The notes beneath the pieces are model-generated. The model searched no databases. It worked only from the letters and a program-made list of their open reading frames with translations, and had not been told where the DNA came from. Of a stretch of 64,000 nt of DNA, positions 12,313 to 25,053 are shown one piece after another. Source of the DNA: Phocoena phocoena (Eukaryota; Chordata; Mammalia; Artiodactyla; Phocoenidae); assembly GCF_963924675.1 (NCBI RefSeq), contig NC_089232.1, positions 42,014,022 through 42,078,021 of the forward strand, in the 5' to 3' direction. A program made the position numbers and the translations under genes. Positions within the stretch are counted from its first letter, which is position 1, and every line of letters begins with the position of its first letter.

Positions 12313-14133
12313 GTATTCTCTGTACTAATTGTAAACTCATGCCTGTTATTGCCTGGAGATAAACATGTCTATCTAAAGACCCAGAACTGCCAGGTTTCCA
12401 ACTATTCCCACTTCTCCTAGTATATTAGAAAATGTGGCTGCATGGGTCTGACTTCCTACATGGTGACAATTCCTACATGATGACAATTGGCTGGAGCCCT
12501 GAAGTGGTTGCCCTTCCCCTCCAAGATGACACGCCTGCCCTCCAGTTTTCCAGAGTCCTTACCACCTGCATCACTCACTGTCTTGTCCTGTAGGCATTTA
12601 TATTTTCGGCCTTGTCATTTCATTTGTGACGTAGCCTGAGTGTTGAACTTAGATTTTAAAGTAAAATTTATAATTTAGAAAATAATGTGATGATAATAAT
12701 TACCTCGAATTCTGTGTTTTCTGAATACAGTAAAACTAATTGACTAGTAAAATAATGAAAACATATCTACATATAAAAGCTAATGGACTTGTTAATTGAT
12801 TTCCCCTAAATAAGAGTAATACATTAATAAATAATTTTTTAAAACCCTTATACTGACTAAACTAGAGTCATCCCCAAATATTCAAAATAGAAAAATTACA
12901 ATGAGAATATGCAAATATATGGAACTGGCATGTCAATCTCTTGTCAATCTTTTTGACTGACAAACTGAAGACATGTCATAAAAGCATAATGCATCCTTGA
13001 ACAATATTGCCAGCTTCCACTTCTTTGGGAATGGGAAGCTACTGAAATTTCTTTAATATTGTCTTTTTTTCCTTTTTTATCATTTCGCTTTTCCTAAAAG
13101 AAAACTTGTTAAGTTTATACATTTTCCTCAGTATTATTACAATATATTACATATATCCACTCAGACACACACATATCAAGCATGTTGATTATGTCGTCCA
13201 GATCCTCTGTATTATTACTTGTTGTGTGTCTTTGAGCTGTCAGCTTCTGTTTCATTTTAGTCATGTCGAATTCTACTTGTTTTGCCTCCTATAGTTTGAT
13301 TATTTGCTGAATGGTGTATTAAATATCATAACTTTTATAGATTCTTGGTAGATGTTTATCTCTCATCAATGTGAATCATCTTGATTCCCTTTAGTTCATT
13401 CTGCTACACATTCGAATGTGTCTAATGTCAAATATTACCACTCCTGCTTTCTTCCTTTTCCTCCTCCCCTTCCTTTTCCTTCCTCTCTTTCTCTTTCTAT
13501 CTTAGCATACTTCTATTATTTTTCACATCAGTTTATTTTCAAGTTTTGGTGTCATTTTACCTGGACCTCTCATGAGGAAAATTCCACTGACTTTTATTTA
13601 ATTAGCTAATAACCAATTTGAGTATTATTGTCTTTTGTTGGGGGCATACCTTTCATTCACATTAGTATAATCGTTGATATGTTTGGTGTTATTTCTGACA
13701 ACGTACCATATATTTTCCAATTTTTGTTGTTGTATCCTTTTTTCTTTCTACATTTTTACCAAATTAATCACATTTTATTTCACTTACTGTATTTCTTATA
13801 GAGCTTTGGATGTTCTGCCTTTAATTTCTAGTCTGTGATTGTGGGAAACGTCAGCAGTGGTCACCGACATTTCCTTCCTGTAAATAGGGGACATTATACC
13901 CCCTTGCCCTTTTGAAGGTGAGCATGATGCTGTGACTTGATTTGTTACGTAGGGGCTGTAGTATTTGGGAGCCAGTATGTGGTTTCCCATGGTGTCCTTC
14001 TCTCTCTCTTTCCTTCCATGCCCTCTCCATCTGCAGCAGTGAACCCTGATGTCTCATCTTGACGTGATGGCTTCGGGGATGATGTCAGCCTGGGTTCCTA
14101 GGTGACTATTATTATGCTTATGCCCCTGAAATA
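12313..14133. other. AT-rich non-coding DNA, perhaps with very old antisense L1
   Basis: No gene is visible. The 13,100-13,620 portion is T-rich on the plus strand and has a flavour of antisense L1 ORF2 (near 13,340-13,450), but similarity is too low to claim. A CT-rich patch lies at 13,455-13,500. Confidence 0.35.
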
Positions 14134-14148
14134 TGGGCCTGCTTTTTA

Positions 14149-14466
14149 AAAAAAATTTATTTATTATTTATTTATTTTTGGCTGCATTGGGTCTTTGTTG
14201 CTGCATGCGGGTTTTCTCTAGTCACGGCGAGCGGGGGCTACTTTTCGTTTCGGTGTGCGGGTTTCTCATTGCGGTGGCTTCTCTTGGTGCGGAGCACGGG
14301 CTCTAGGCGTGCGGACTTCAGTAGTTGTGGCATGCAGGCTCAGTAGTTGTGGCTCACGGGCTTAGTTGCTCCGCAGCATGTGGAATCTTCCTGGACCAGG
14401 GCTCGAACCCGTGTCCCCTGTATTGGCAGGCGGATTCTTAACCACTGCGCCACCAGGGAAGTCCCT
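14149..14466 (-). mobile_element. CHR-type SINE (antisense) with 15-bp TSD
   Basis: A T-rich 5' edge (the tail) is followed by GGCTGCATTGGGTCTTTGTT, a body with CAGTAGTTGTGGC units, and the reverse-complemented head CACTGCGCCACCAGGGAAG. The 15-bp duplication TGGGCCTGCTTTTTA is at 14,134-14,148 and 14,467-14,481. Confidence 0.93.
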
Positions 14467-14481
14467 TGGGCCTGCTTTTTA

Positions 14482-15467
14482 CCACTACATTGCCTAGCCT
14501 CTCCCAACTGATACAACTGACTGCATTCAAAATGTTAACAAACATTGACACATATTTTCCATAAGGGCTCAGAAAAATAATCAGCATTAGTAGCCTTTCC
14601 TTTCAGCCAGATAGGGCCTTTATTGTAATTTAATGTTTTCCTCTCACGTTTTCCGTCATCAAACAATTGTGTTGAAATCAGACTGAATTTTCTCCCAGTG
14701 GCTTTTCTTAATATTATACCTAACCTGGTCTCTGAATCTTTACCTAATAAATTATATTCACCACCATATTATCAACACTTAGTTTCACAGTGTCTTTGTT
14801 CATCACAAGTTTTTATATCTTCGATTTCTACTTCCTAGAATTTAATTTTCACTTAGCTGGAGAACATTCTTGAGAACTGTAGAGGGTGCATAGATAGTAA
14901 AATATCTGAAGCTTATTTATCCTTAAAACGTATCCTTTGCCCTTATATTTGAATGGTAGTTTTTTTTTTTTTTAATGCAGATATTTGGGTTTGGCAGTTT
15001 CCCCCTCAGGAGTTCTGGGCAAGTGCTCTGCTATTTTCCGTATGTAACTGAGAAGACACCTGAAAGTCTGTTTTTTTTTTTTTTTTTTTTAAATTCTTTG
15101 CATGTAACTTCTTTTTTTCTACTGAATTTGTGATATTTTTTGTTTACCAATGATGTTGATAGATTTTTAATGACTCCATTTTTATTCTTCCAGAACAATC
15201 AATAGACTCTTTTCTATTTGACAAATTGTCTTTTCTAAGTTCAGAGAAATGTGCTTCTATCTTTTCCTTGACTATTTCTTTACTTCTTTATGTCTCTGCT
15301 TCTAAAAATTTTTTTTGATAAGTATTTTCTCTTACTTGTCTCTCATAAGTTTATCTTTGTCTTTTTGCCCTGCATTTCGGGAATATCCAACTTGATATTC
15401 CAGACCCTTTTTCTTTAGCATAACTAGTAAAAAATTCAGCCCCTCTATTGTTTTTTGTTTATAAATC
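14482..15467. other. T-rich non-coding DNA with homopolymer runs
   Basis: Contains poly-T tracts near 14,960 and 15,070-15,090. This could be old antisense L1 into which the younger L1 inserted, but identity cannot be established by eye. Confidence 0.4.
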
Positions 15468-15840
15468 ATGATACTAATATTTCTATTTTTTTAAAATAGA
15501 TCTTCATTGGAGTATATTTGCTTCACAATACTGTGTTAGTTTCTGTTGTACACCAAGGTGAATCAGCCATATGCATATATAAGTCCCCATATCCAATCCC
15601 TCTTGAGCCTCCCTCCCATCCTCCCTATCCCACCCCTCTAGGTGGTCACAAAGCACCGAGCTGATCTCCCTGTGCTATGCGGCTGCTTCCCACTAGCTAC
15701 CTATTTTACAAAGTGTATATATGTCGATGCTACTCTCACTTTGCCCCAGCTTCCCCCTCCCACCCCATGTCCTCAAGTCCATTCTCTATGTCTATATTCC
15801 TGCCCTGCAACTAGGTTCCTCAATACCATTTTTTTTTTTT

Positions 15841-18800
15841 TTAGATTCCATATATATGCATTAGCATACGGTATTTGTTTTTCTCTTTCTGACTTATTTC
15901 ACACTGTATGACAGACTCTAGGTCCATCCACCTCACTACAAATAAGTCAATTTCATTTCCTTTTATGGCTGAGTAATATTCCATTGTATATATGTACCAC
16001 ATCTTGTTTATCCATTCATCTGTCGATGGACGCTTAGGTTGCTTCCATGTCCTGGCTATTGTAAATAGTGCCGCAATGAACATCGTGGTACATGTCTCTT
16101 TTTGCATTATGGTTTTCTCAGGGTATATGCCCAGTAGTGGGATTGCTGGGTCATATGGTAGTTCTATTTTTAGTATTTTAAGGAACCTCCATACTGTTTT
16201 CCATAGTGGTTGTATCAATTTACATTCCCACCAAGAGTGCAGGAGGGTTCCCATTTCACCACACCCTTTCCAGCATTTATTGTTTCTAGATTTTTTGATA
16301 ATGGCCATTCTGACTAGTGTGAGGTGATACCTCATTGTAGTTTTGATTTGCATTTCTTTAATAATTGGTAATGTTGAGCATCTTTTCATGTGCCTCTCAG
16401 CCATATGTATATCTTCCTTGGTGAAATGTCTATGTAGGTCTTCTGCCCATTTTTTAATTGGATTGTTTGCTTTTTTGATATTGAGCTCCATGAGCTCTTC
16501 GTATATTTTGGAAATTAATCCTTTGTCCGTTGTTTCATTAGCAAATATTTTCTCCCATTCTGAGGGTTGTATTTTGTCGTTTGTGGTTTCCTTTGCTGTG
16601 CAAAAGCTTTTATGTTTAATTAAGTCCCAATTGTTTATTTTTCTTTTTGATTCCATTACTCTAGGAGGTGGGTCAAAAAAGATCTTGCTGTAGTTTATGT
16701 CAAAGAGTGTTTTTCCTATGTTTTCCTATAAGAGTTTTATAGTGTCTGGTCTTACATTTAGGACTTTAAACCGTTTTGAGTATATTTTTGTGTATGGTGT
16801 TAGGGACTGTTCTAATTTCATTCTTTTACATGTAGCTGTCCAGTTTTCCCAGCACCACTTATTTGAAGAGGCTGTCTTTTCTACATTGTATGTTCTTGCC
16901 TCCTTTGTTGTAAATTAGGTGACCATATGTGCATGGGTTTATCTCTGGGCATTCTATCCTGTACCATTGATCTATATTTCTGTTTCTGTGCCAGTACCAT
17001 ACTGTCTTCATTACTGTAGCTTTGTGGTATAGTTTGAAGTCAGGGAGCTTGATTCCTCTAACTCCGTTTTTCTTTCTCAAGATTGCTTTAGCTCTTCGGG
17101 GTCTTTTGTGTTTCCATATGAATTGTAAAATTTTTTATTCTAATTCTGTGAAGAATACCATTGGTAGTTTGAGAGGGATTGCATTGAATCTGTAGATTGC
17201 CTTGGGTAGTATAGTCATTTTCACAATATTGATTCTTCCAATCCAAGAACATGGTATATTTCTCCATCTGTTTAGGTCATCTTTGATTTCTTTCATCAGT
17301 GTTTTATAGTTTTCTGAGTAAAAGTCTTTTGCCTCCTTAGGCAGGTTTATTCTTAGGTATTTTATTCTTTTTGTTGCAATAGTAAATGGGATTGTTTCCT
17401 TAATTTCTCTTTCTGAGTTTTAGTTGTTGGTGTATACAAATGCCAGAAATTTGTGTATTAATTTTGTATCCTACAACTTTACCAAATACATTGATTAGTT
17501 CTAGTAGTTTTCTGGTGGCATCTTTAGCATTTTCTATGTACACTATCGTGTCATCTGCAAACAGTGACAGTTTTACTTCTTCTTTTCCAATTTGTATTCT
17601 TTTTATTTCTTTTTCTTCTCTGATTACCATGACTAGGACTTCAAAAACTATGTTGAATAATAGTGGTGAGAGTGGACATCCTTGTCTTTTTCCTGATCTT
17701 AGAGGAAATGCTTTCAGTTTTTCACCATTGAGAATGATGTTTGCTGTGGGTTTGTCATATATGGTCTTTATTATGTTGAGGTAGGTTCCCTCTGTGCCCA
17801 TTTTCTGGAGAGTTTTTATTATAAATGGGTGTTGAATTTTGTCAGAAACTTTTTCTGCATCTATTGAAATGATCAAATGGTTTTTATTCTTTGTTAATGT
17901 GGTGTATCACATTGATTGATTTGTGTGTATTAAAGAATCCTTGCATCCCTAGGATAAATCTCACTTGGTCATGGTGTATGATCCTTTTAATGTGTTGTTG
18001 GATTCTGTTTGTTAGTATTTTATTCAAGATTTTTGCATCTATGTTCATCCGTGATATTGGCCTGTAATTTTTGTTTTTGGGGGATGTCGTTTTCTGGTTT
18101 TGGTATCAGGGTGATGGTGGCTTCATAGAATGAATTTGGGAGTGTTTCTCCCTCTGCAATTTTTTGGAAGAGTTTGAGAAGGATTGGTGTTAGCTCTTCT
18201 CCAAATGTTTGATAGAATTCCCCTGTGAAGCCATCTGGTCCTGGACTTTCGTTTGTTGGAAGATTTTAAATTATAGTTTCAATTTCATTACTTGTGATAG
18301 GTCTGTTTATATTTTCTAATTCTTCCTGGTTCAGTCTTGGAAAATTGGACCTTTCTAAGAATTTATCCATTTCTTCGTGGTTTTCCATTTTATTGGCATA
18401 TGGTTGTTTGTAGTAGTCTCTTATAATCCTTTGTATTTCTGCACTGTCCATTGTGATTTCTCCTTTTTCATTTCTAATTTTACTGATTTGCATCCTCTCC
18501 CTCTTTTTCTTGATGAGTCTGGCTATGGGTTTATCAGTTTTGTTTATCTTGTCAAAGAACCAGCTTTTACTTTTATTGATCTTTGCTATTGTTTTCTTCA
18601 TTTCTATTACATTTATTTCTGCTCTGATCTTTATGATTTCTTTCCTTCTATTGACTTTGGGTTTTCTTTGTTCTTCTTCCTCTGCTTGTTTTAAGTGTAG
18701 GGTTAGATTGTTTATTTGAGATTTTTCTTTTTTCTTGAGGTGAGATTGAATTGCTATAAACGTTGGTCTTAGAACTGTTTTTGCTGTGTCCCATAGGTTT

Positions 18801-19647
18801 TGGGTCATTGTGTTTTCGTTGTCATTTGTTTCTACGTACTTTTTAATTTCTTCTTTGATTTCTTCAGTGATCTCTTGGTTATTTAGTAGTGCACTGTTTA
18901 GCCTCCATGTATTTGTGGTTTTTATCGTTTTTCTCCTGCAATTGATTTCCAGTCTCATAGCATTGTGGTCAGAAAAGATGCTTGATACGATTTCAATTTT
19001 CTTAAATTTTCCAAGGCTTGATTTGTGACCCAAATGTGATCTATCATGCAGAATGTTCCATGTCCACTTGAGAAGAAAGTGTATTACTTTGCTTTCAGAT
19101 GGAATGTTCTATAAATATCATTTAAAGCTATCTGGTCTATTGTGTCATTTAAAGCTTGTGTTTCCTTATTTATTTTCTCTTTGGATGATACGTCCATTGG
19201 TGTAAGTGGTGTATTAAAGTCCCCTACTATTATTGTGGTACTGTCAATTTCTCCTTTCATGGTTGTTAGCATTTGCCTTATGTACTGAGGTGCTCCTCTG
19301 TTGGGTGCATAAACATTTATAATTGTTATATCTTCGTCTTGGATTGATCCCTTGATCATTATGTAGTGTCCCTCCTTATCTCTTGTAACAGTCTTTATTT
19401 TAAAGTCTATTTTATCTGATATTAGTATTGCTACTGCAGCTTTCTTTAGATTTCCATTTGCATGGAATATCTTTTTCCATCCCTTCACTTTCAGTCTGTA
19501 TGTGTCCCTAGGTCTGAAGTGGTTCTCTTGTAGACAGCATATATATGGGTCTTGTTTTTGTATCCTGGACAGTGTGTGTCCTTTGGTTGAGGCATTAAAG
19601 CAATTTATATTCAAGATTATTATCAATATGTATGTTCCTATTACCAT
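15841..19647 (-). pseudogene. L1 ORF2 (endonuclease / reverse transcriptase), broken
   Basis: The intact protein would nick target DNA and reverse-transcribe L1 RNA. The start at 19,647 (MVIGTYILII) precedes an endonuclease domain with NINCF, CLQENHF, INVYAPN and GDFNTP, followed by SDHNAM in the next open segment (19,033-18,266). The RT domain is seen as [10 protein letters not shown] (about 18.2 kb), SIDAEKVSD and LFADDTIVY (17,876-17,400), so motif A and the FADD catalytic residues remain. The C-terminal part (16,656-15,841) contains [13 protein letters not shown] sequence ([16 protein letters not shown]) and ends MHIYGI. Breaks include a TAA at about 19,084, a shift near 19,040, a stop at 18,266 and interruptions between 18.2 and 17.9, 17.4 and 17.1, and 16.9 and 16.7 kb. 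Length (about 3.8 kb) fits an L1 ORF2. Confidence 0.93.
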
Positions 19648-19705
19648 TTTCTTAATTGTTTTGGGTTTGTATTTGTGGGTTTTTTTCTTCTCTTGTGTTT
19701 CCTGC

Positions 19706-20609
19706 CTAGAGAAGTTTCTTTAGCATTTGTTGTAAAGCTGGTTTGGTGGTGCTGAATTCTCTTAGCTTTTGCTTGTCTGAAAAGCTTTTGATGTCTCTGT
19801 CAAATCTGAATGAGATCCTTGCTGGGTAGAGTAATCTTGGTTGCAGGTTTTTCTCTTTCATCACTTTAAGTATATCATGCCACTCCTTTCTGGCCTGCAG
19901 AGTTTCTGCTGAAAAATCAGCTGATAACCTTATGGGGATTCCTTTGTATGCTATTTTTTGCTTTTCCCTTGCTGTTTTTAATATTTTTTCTTTGAATTTA
20001 ATTTTTGTTAGTTTGATTAATGTATCTTGGTGTGTTTTTCCTAGGGTTTATCCTGTATGGGACTCTCTATGCTTCCTGGACTTGGGTGACCATTTCCTTT
20101 CCCATGTTAGGGAGGTTTTCCACTATAATCTCTTCAAATATTTTCTCAGACCCTTTCTTTTTCTCTTCTTCTTCTGGGACCCCTATAATTCGAATGTTGG
20201 TGCATATAGTGTTGTCCCAGAGGTTTCTGAGATTGTCTTCAATTCTATTCATTCTTTTTTCTTTATTCTGATCCTCAGCAGTTATTTCCACCATTTTGTC
20301 TTCCAGCTCACTTATTCGTTCTTCTGCCTCCATTATTCTGTTATTGATTCCTTCTAGTGTATTTTTCATTTCAATTATTGTGTTGTTCATCTCTGTTTGT
20401 TTGTTCTTTAGTTCTTCTAGATCTTTGTTAAACATTTCTTGTATTTTCTCAATCCGTGCCTCCATTCTATTTCCCAGATTCTGGATCATCTTTACTATCA
20501 TTACTCTGAATTCTTTTTCAGGTAGGCTGCCTATATCCTCTTCATTTATTTGGTCTTGTAGGTTTTTACCTTGCTCCTTCATCTATGACATATTTTTTTG
20601 CCATCTCAT
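19706..20609 (-). pseudogene. L1 ORF1 (RNA-binding chaperone), broken
   Basis: L1 ORF1p is a trimeric nucleic-acid chaperone that coats L1 RNA. The likely original start is the ATG at 20,609 (MRWQKNMS), but a TAG at 20,583-20,585 interrupts it after eight codons. The longest frame (20,582-20,067) shows a coiled coil (MEARIEKIQEMFNKDLEELK, then an EAEERISELEDKM heptad region) followed by the start of the RNA-recognition domain (LRNLWDN, RIIGVPEEEE). A second TAG at 20,067 and a 1-nt shift near 20,030 follow; the C-terminal end (PALQQMLKKLL, stop) is recognisable in another frame at about 19,740-19,706. The spacer to ORF2 is about 58 nt, as usual for L1. Confidence 0.9.
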
Positions 20610-21525
20610 TTTTTTTTTATGAGGTGGATTGTGTTCCTGTCTTATTGGTTGTTTGGCCTGAGGCTTCCAACACTGGAGCTTGTAGACTGTTGGGTAGAGC
20701 TAGGTCTTAGTGCTGAGATGAGGACGTCCGTGAGACCTCACTCCAATGAATATTCCCTGGGGTCTGAGTTTCTCTGTTAGTCCAGTGGTTCAGACTCAGA
20801 GCTCCCACCACAGGAGCTTCAGCCTGACCCCTGGCTCATGAACCAAGATCCTGCAAGCCACATGGAGTTGAAAAAAAAAAAAAAAGAACAATAACAAAGT
20901 AAAAAATAAAATTAGACTAGGAAACTAACAGACATGTTAGATAGAATATAAAAATAAAAACATAGATGAAACAACAACCGGAAGGTATAACAGTACCACA
21001 GTAGTAAGAAAGAGGAGGAAAAAGAAAAAAAAAAGAGGGGGGAGGCCTTGGCTGTGGAGGGCGGGGCCTAAGCAAGAATGAGGTTTGGGCAGTGGGTGGG
21101 GCCAATGCTCAGAACCTACAGGGCTGGAAAAGGCCATGGGGGCTGTGGGAGGTGGGGCTTAGGCTCAAGGAACAGAAGAGGCCCAGGCCTGTCCCCCACC
21201 CCTGGTCTCAGAGGTCAGGGGACCTTACCTGGGAGTCCAGCAGGCTTCCTGGGCTCGAGTGAGTGGGACAATCACCCTCCACCCCTCTCCTGCTCCTCCC
21301 AGAAGGCCCTTCCCACCTGCCTGTCCTGATCTCCCCAGCCTCAGGAGCACTGATCCTTTCTGACCTCCACTTCTCCTCCCATCTCAGTCCCTCCACGTCC
21401 TACCGGTTCACTTGGGGATTTCTCTCATGTTCTTGGGCATCAGGGTCCCCCACCAGCAGCCAGCAGGTGCCCTAGCTGTGGGGAGATGCTAACTCAGCGT
21501 ATTCCCACACCACCATCTTCTCTAA
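20610..21525 (-). promoter_or_regulatory. L1 5' UTR (internal promoter region)
   Basis: About 900 bp upstream of ORF1 on the minus strand is GC-rich compared with the surrounding DNA and begins near a GAGAAGATGGTGG motif, as expected at an L1 5' end. In active L1s this region holds the pol II promoter. Whether this copy still has activity cannot be read from sequence. Open frames on both strands here (20,917-21,475) are compositional. Confidence 0.7.
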
Positions 21526-21557
21526 CATGTATTTTAAAAAAATGATACTAATATTTC

Positions 21558-22815
21558 CAATGTCCAAGAATTCTGATTGCTTCTTTCTCATAGTAACCTT
21601 TAATTTTTTTCTTTTAGCAGAGGAGATATTCCTTTATGGTTTGGAGTCTTGAGTTATGTGGGAAAATTAACTTTTTATTCTATGTGTATCTCTTCTTTTT
21701 CAGCACTGTTAGTTTTCACTATCAATTAGATTCCATCTACATTATATCTTCCAGAAGTTCATCAAATATGATGATAGTATTTTTTTCTATCAAGTTGTCT
21801 TGAATGATTACTGATTCATTCCTATTTTTACATTTTGCTATCATTTCAATGACTACTGGGAGTTGGTAGTGATGAATTCATATAACTTCAGGTATTTTGA
21901 CCCAATGTAGAAACTTCATATTTATAATATCTTCATATTCTAAAATTATTTGGATATACAGGCCTCTTATAATATGCCTCATTTTTACACATGCTGTCAA
22001 AAATTATATTATGGGGTACTTAATGCTACAAGATGGTTCTGAGATATAATCTTCTTCAGTTAATATTAGTGAAGTTTACTCTGTGCAGGAGACAGAGTTG
22101 AGACAAGAATTTTCATTTTTACTCCTAATATTTGCTGTCCCATTTTAGACCATGAGATGTTCTTCTTCAATCCTTATAGACTATATTCCTTACCCCAGGA
22201 CCGAGTCTTGGTAGATATGTTCTAAAACACATTTTTGATAGTCTGCCCTCTCCATGCTTTATAATTAGGTGGGGGGAAGGATCAGGTTAATTTAACATTT
22301 CCAATAATCTATGTAAGTTCTAAACACAGACAGTGCGTGATTTCTTTTCTCTGTGAGATTCAGTCTTTACATATGCTGAACTTTGTGCCGAAAATTAATG
22401 GCACTTTCAGCAGGCAGTGTCTTGTCTTTTCTTCCCCACTAGTGATGATGAACTCACACTTATACCTTGAGAATCACATGTCAAGTTCCATCAAGTCCAT
22501 GATTTTAATATGCATAAGTTGGCCTAGAGATACTCAGACTGTGACCAGGAAATTGAACCTATAATCATCATCATCATCGTATTGTTATTCTGAATTCAAT
22601 AGCACTACCGAAAAGACAAGAGACAGACCTCATACATTTAATGTGTTTACTTTTGAAAGTTTAAAAAACTTTCCTCAAAAATGTAACTTAGCTCAAGAAA
22701 AAAGAATTATGACATATTAAAGATTCTGTTTAATAGAATGAAAAAAAAACACTAGACTGGTAGAAGTCAAGAAACAATTTCTTGAATTAATTCTGTTACT
22801 AATTGAATGACTTTG
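21558..22815. other. AT-rich non-coding stretch
   Basis: No gene is visible. T-rich blocks may be old antisense L1 continuing from the left of the inserted L1. An (ATC)n-like patch occurs near 22,563-22,580. Confidence 0.4.
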
Positions 22816-22817
22816 AT

Positions 22818-23325
22818 GAGAAAGAAGGAGATCCTGCCATTTGCAATAACATGAATGGACTTCGAGGGCATTATGCTAAGTGAGATAAGTCAGACAGAGA
22901 AAGACAAAGATACTGTATGATATCACTTATATGTGGACTGTAAAAAAAAAGCTGAACTTGTAGAAACAGAGAGTAGAATTGTGGGTTCCAGGGGCTGGTG
23001 GTTGGGGGAACTGGGGAGATGTTGGTCATAGGATATAAACTTGCAGTTGGAAGATGAATAAGCTCTGGAGATCTAAGGCATTTAGATCACAATCTAAGCA
23101 TTGTGATTATAGTTAACAATACTGTGTCATATACTTCAAAATTTCTAAAAGACTAGATCATAAATCTCACCACAAAAAAGAAATGATTATTCTGTGACAT
23201 AATGAAGATGCTAGCTAAAGCTATGGTGGTAATCATACTGTAATATATACATATATCAAATCAACATATTGTACACCTTAAACTTACACAGTATTATATG
23301 TCAATTACATCTTTAAAAAATGATA
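22818..23325 (+). mobile_element. L1 3' end fragment (sense, older)
   Basis: Typical L1 ORF2-end/3' UTR landmarks can be read: ATCCTGCCATTTGCAATAAC, AAGTGAGATAAGTCAGACAG, GATATCACTTATATGTGGAC and a terminal ATTATATGTCAATTACATCT. It is 5'-truncated and has no clear duplication. Confidence 0.85.
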
Positions 23326-23359
23326 TACACTGATATCATTAAAAGAAATTCCATTAAAA

Positions 23360-23465
23360 ATTGAATAGCCTTGACTAGGTCATTTAACCTATCTAGAGTT
23401 TCATTCCTTCATCTTTAAACTGAAGGGGTTGGATTAAGTTACATTTACCTTTCTATCCATGCTAA
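23360..23465 (+). mobile_element. MIR-like SINE fragment (sense)
   Basis: A diverged MIR pattern: GGTCATTTAACCTATCTAGA, CATCTTTAAACTGAAGGGGT. Tentative family call. Confidence 0.45.
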
Positions 23466-24728
23466 AGACTCTCTCCACTATTTAGAGCTCATTGGGAATA
23501 TAGTGAATGACTAAAGGCATCTTATTAGTTACTTTCTTCAATGGTTCAAGATTTCTAGTAGCTTTGGGTAAAAATATGTATTGCATAATTATTTCCACTC
23601 TAGTGTTGAAAATCCCAATAATGTCTGGCCAAGAGAATGGAAGTCCATGACCTGAAGCTCTTATATTAGTAAGGAGTAAAAAGAATATGGCAGGAATACA
23701 AATATAGTCAGACAGGTGAATTTCACTGAGGAACCACTGTGTTCTGAACACTGAAACAAGTGTTGGAGTGATGGAATGGCATGAAGATAGGATGGGGGAA
23801 GTATGTGAGAATATAAAATGAAAGGTCCTGCAAGGAAAGACCTGAATTCACATTATCTTATGTAGTGTTATCTTCTATTATTGTCCTCATGATCATAGAT
23901 TTCCATCCAGTCTCTCTGAAGAATCCTTTTACTTATAAACAAATTCAGATTATGGCAGTGATACTAGTCCACTGTACTTTTTTTTGTAATGCACAAATAA
24001 TAGAATTTACATTCAGAAGACATTTTTTCCTCTACTTTTTTTTCTCCTTCTGCTCACTCTGGGTCTCTTGGAAATGTCTTCATCTGTTAGTGTGGCTGTC
24101 AACAAGTCACTCCTCATATACCATTTTCTTTACCTATAAATGAGGATCACATTCAACCTTCCTACAAAACACAGTGTGAAAATAAACAAATGACTATGTG
24201 TGAAAGATGAACTACAGGAACTACAGTAACTTCCTTAAGACACAATACAATATTTTTTTAATATTATATAACAGCAATTCTAATATTTCCTTCAAATGTG
24301 ATAATCATTGCCATATTTCTTGGGATAGATTCAAAACAATTTCCTTTTCTTCATTACTAGAACTATCCAGTTCATTCCTGGACTAATGAATCAAAGAGAA
24401 AATGTTTCATCAATTGTTGGAGTTCATATGTAGGCATGGGACAATGGGCAAAGGGGAGGCAAATCCATCATAAAGAATGTTGTGACAAACTCTTAAAATG
24501 AGCCTATACGTAAATAGTTATTTACAACCAAGACAAAAGTAAGCAAGAGCAAGTTCAAGAAATCACATAAGAGATAAAGCAAATTCTCTTTTCTTCCTTA
24601 TAAACAGGGCAAAACTGGCAATACAGGTGGTGAAGGAAATATGCAATACTCTCAGTTTCTGGATCATCCTCTTCATAAATTAAAAAAAATATATTGTGCT
24701 CACTCCTTCCCCATACTTTTTGAACCTA
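23466..24728. other. Unique AT-rich non-coding stretch
   Basis: No gene or repeat is recognised; the short open frames at 23,482-23,751 and 23,865-24,143 lack protein-like features. Confidence 0.45.
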
Positions 24729-24743
24729 AGGTTTCTAAAGTCT

Positions 24744-25053
24744 GGGCTTCCCTGGTGATGCAGTGGTTAAGAATCCACCTGCCATTGTAGGGGACATGGG
24801 TTCAAGCCCTGGTCTGGGGAGATCCCACATGCTGCGGAGCAACTAAGCCCGTGTGCCACAACTACTGAGCCTGTGCTCTACAGCCCACGTGCCACAACTA
24901 CTGAGCCCGCACGCCTACAGCCTGTGCTCTGCAACAAGAGAAGCCACTGCAATGAGAAGCCCGCGCACTGCAACGAAGAGTAGCCCCCGCTCCCTGCAAC
25001 TAGAGAAAGCCCACGCACAGCAACAAAGACCCAAAGCAGATAAAAAAACCCAG
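24744..25053 (+). mobile_element. CHR-type SINE with 15-bp TSD
   Basis: The head GGGCTTCCCTGGTGATGCAG, body CCACAACTACTGAGCC units and a short A-rich tail are present. The duplication AGGTTTCTAAAGTCT is at 24,729-24,743 and 25,054-25,068. Open frames here on both strands are repeat artefacts. Confidence 0.93.

Larger units (their letters stand above)
15484..21541 (-). mobile_element. Near full-length L1 retrotransposon, non-functional
   Basis: An L1 of about 6.06 kb lies on the minus strand and is bracketed by a perfect 16-bp target-site duplication (ATGATACTAATATTTC at 15,468-15,483 and 21,542-21,557). Reading from high to low coordinates it has a GC-rich 5' UTR (about 21,525-20,610), ORF1 (20,609 to about 19,706), a short spacer, ORF2 (19,647-15,841), a 3' UTR of roughly 350 bp and an A-rich end. 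The 3' UTR ends with an ACTCCAATGAAGATCTATTT-like sequence typical of cetartiodactyl L1. The open frames on the plus strand across this interval are antisense shadows. Stops and frameshifts in both ORFs mean it cannot retrotranspose on its own. The intact structure with duplication marks a single complete insertion event. Confidence 0.95.

Noticed and set aside
15992..20780. Many plus-strand open frames of 60-141 codons, rich in Phe, Ser, Leu
   Set aside because: All are antisense shadows of the minus-strand L1 ORF1 and ORF2.
20917..21475. Pro/Ser-rich open frames on both strands
   Set aside because: They fall in the GC-rich L1 5' UTR, overlap each other and show no conserved protein features.
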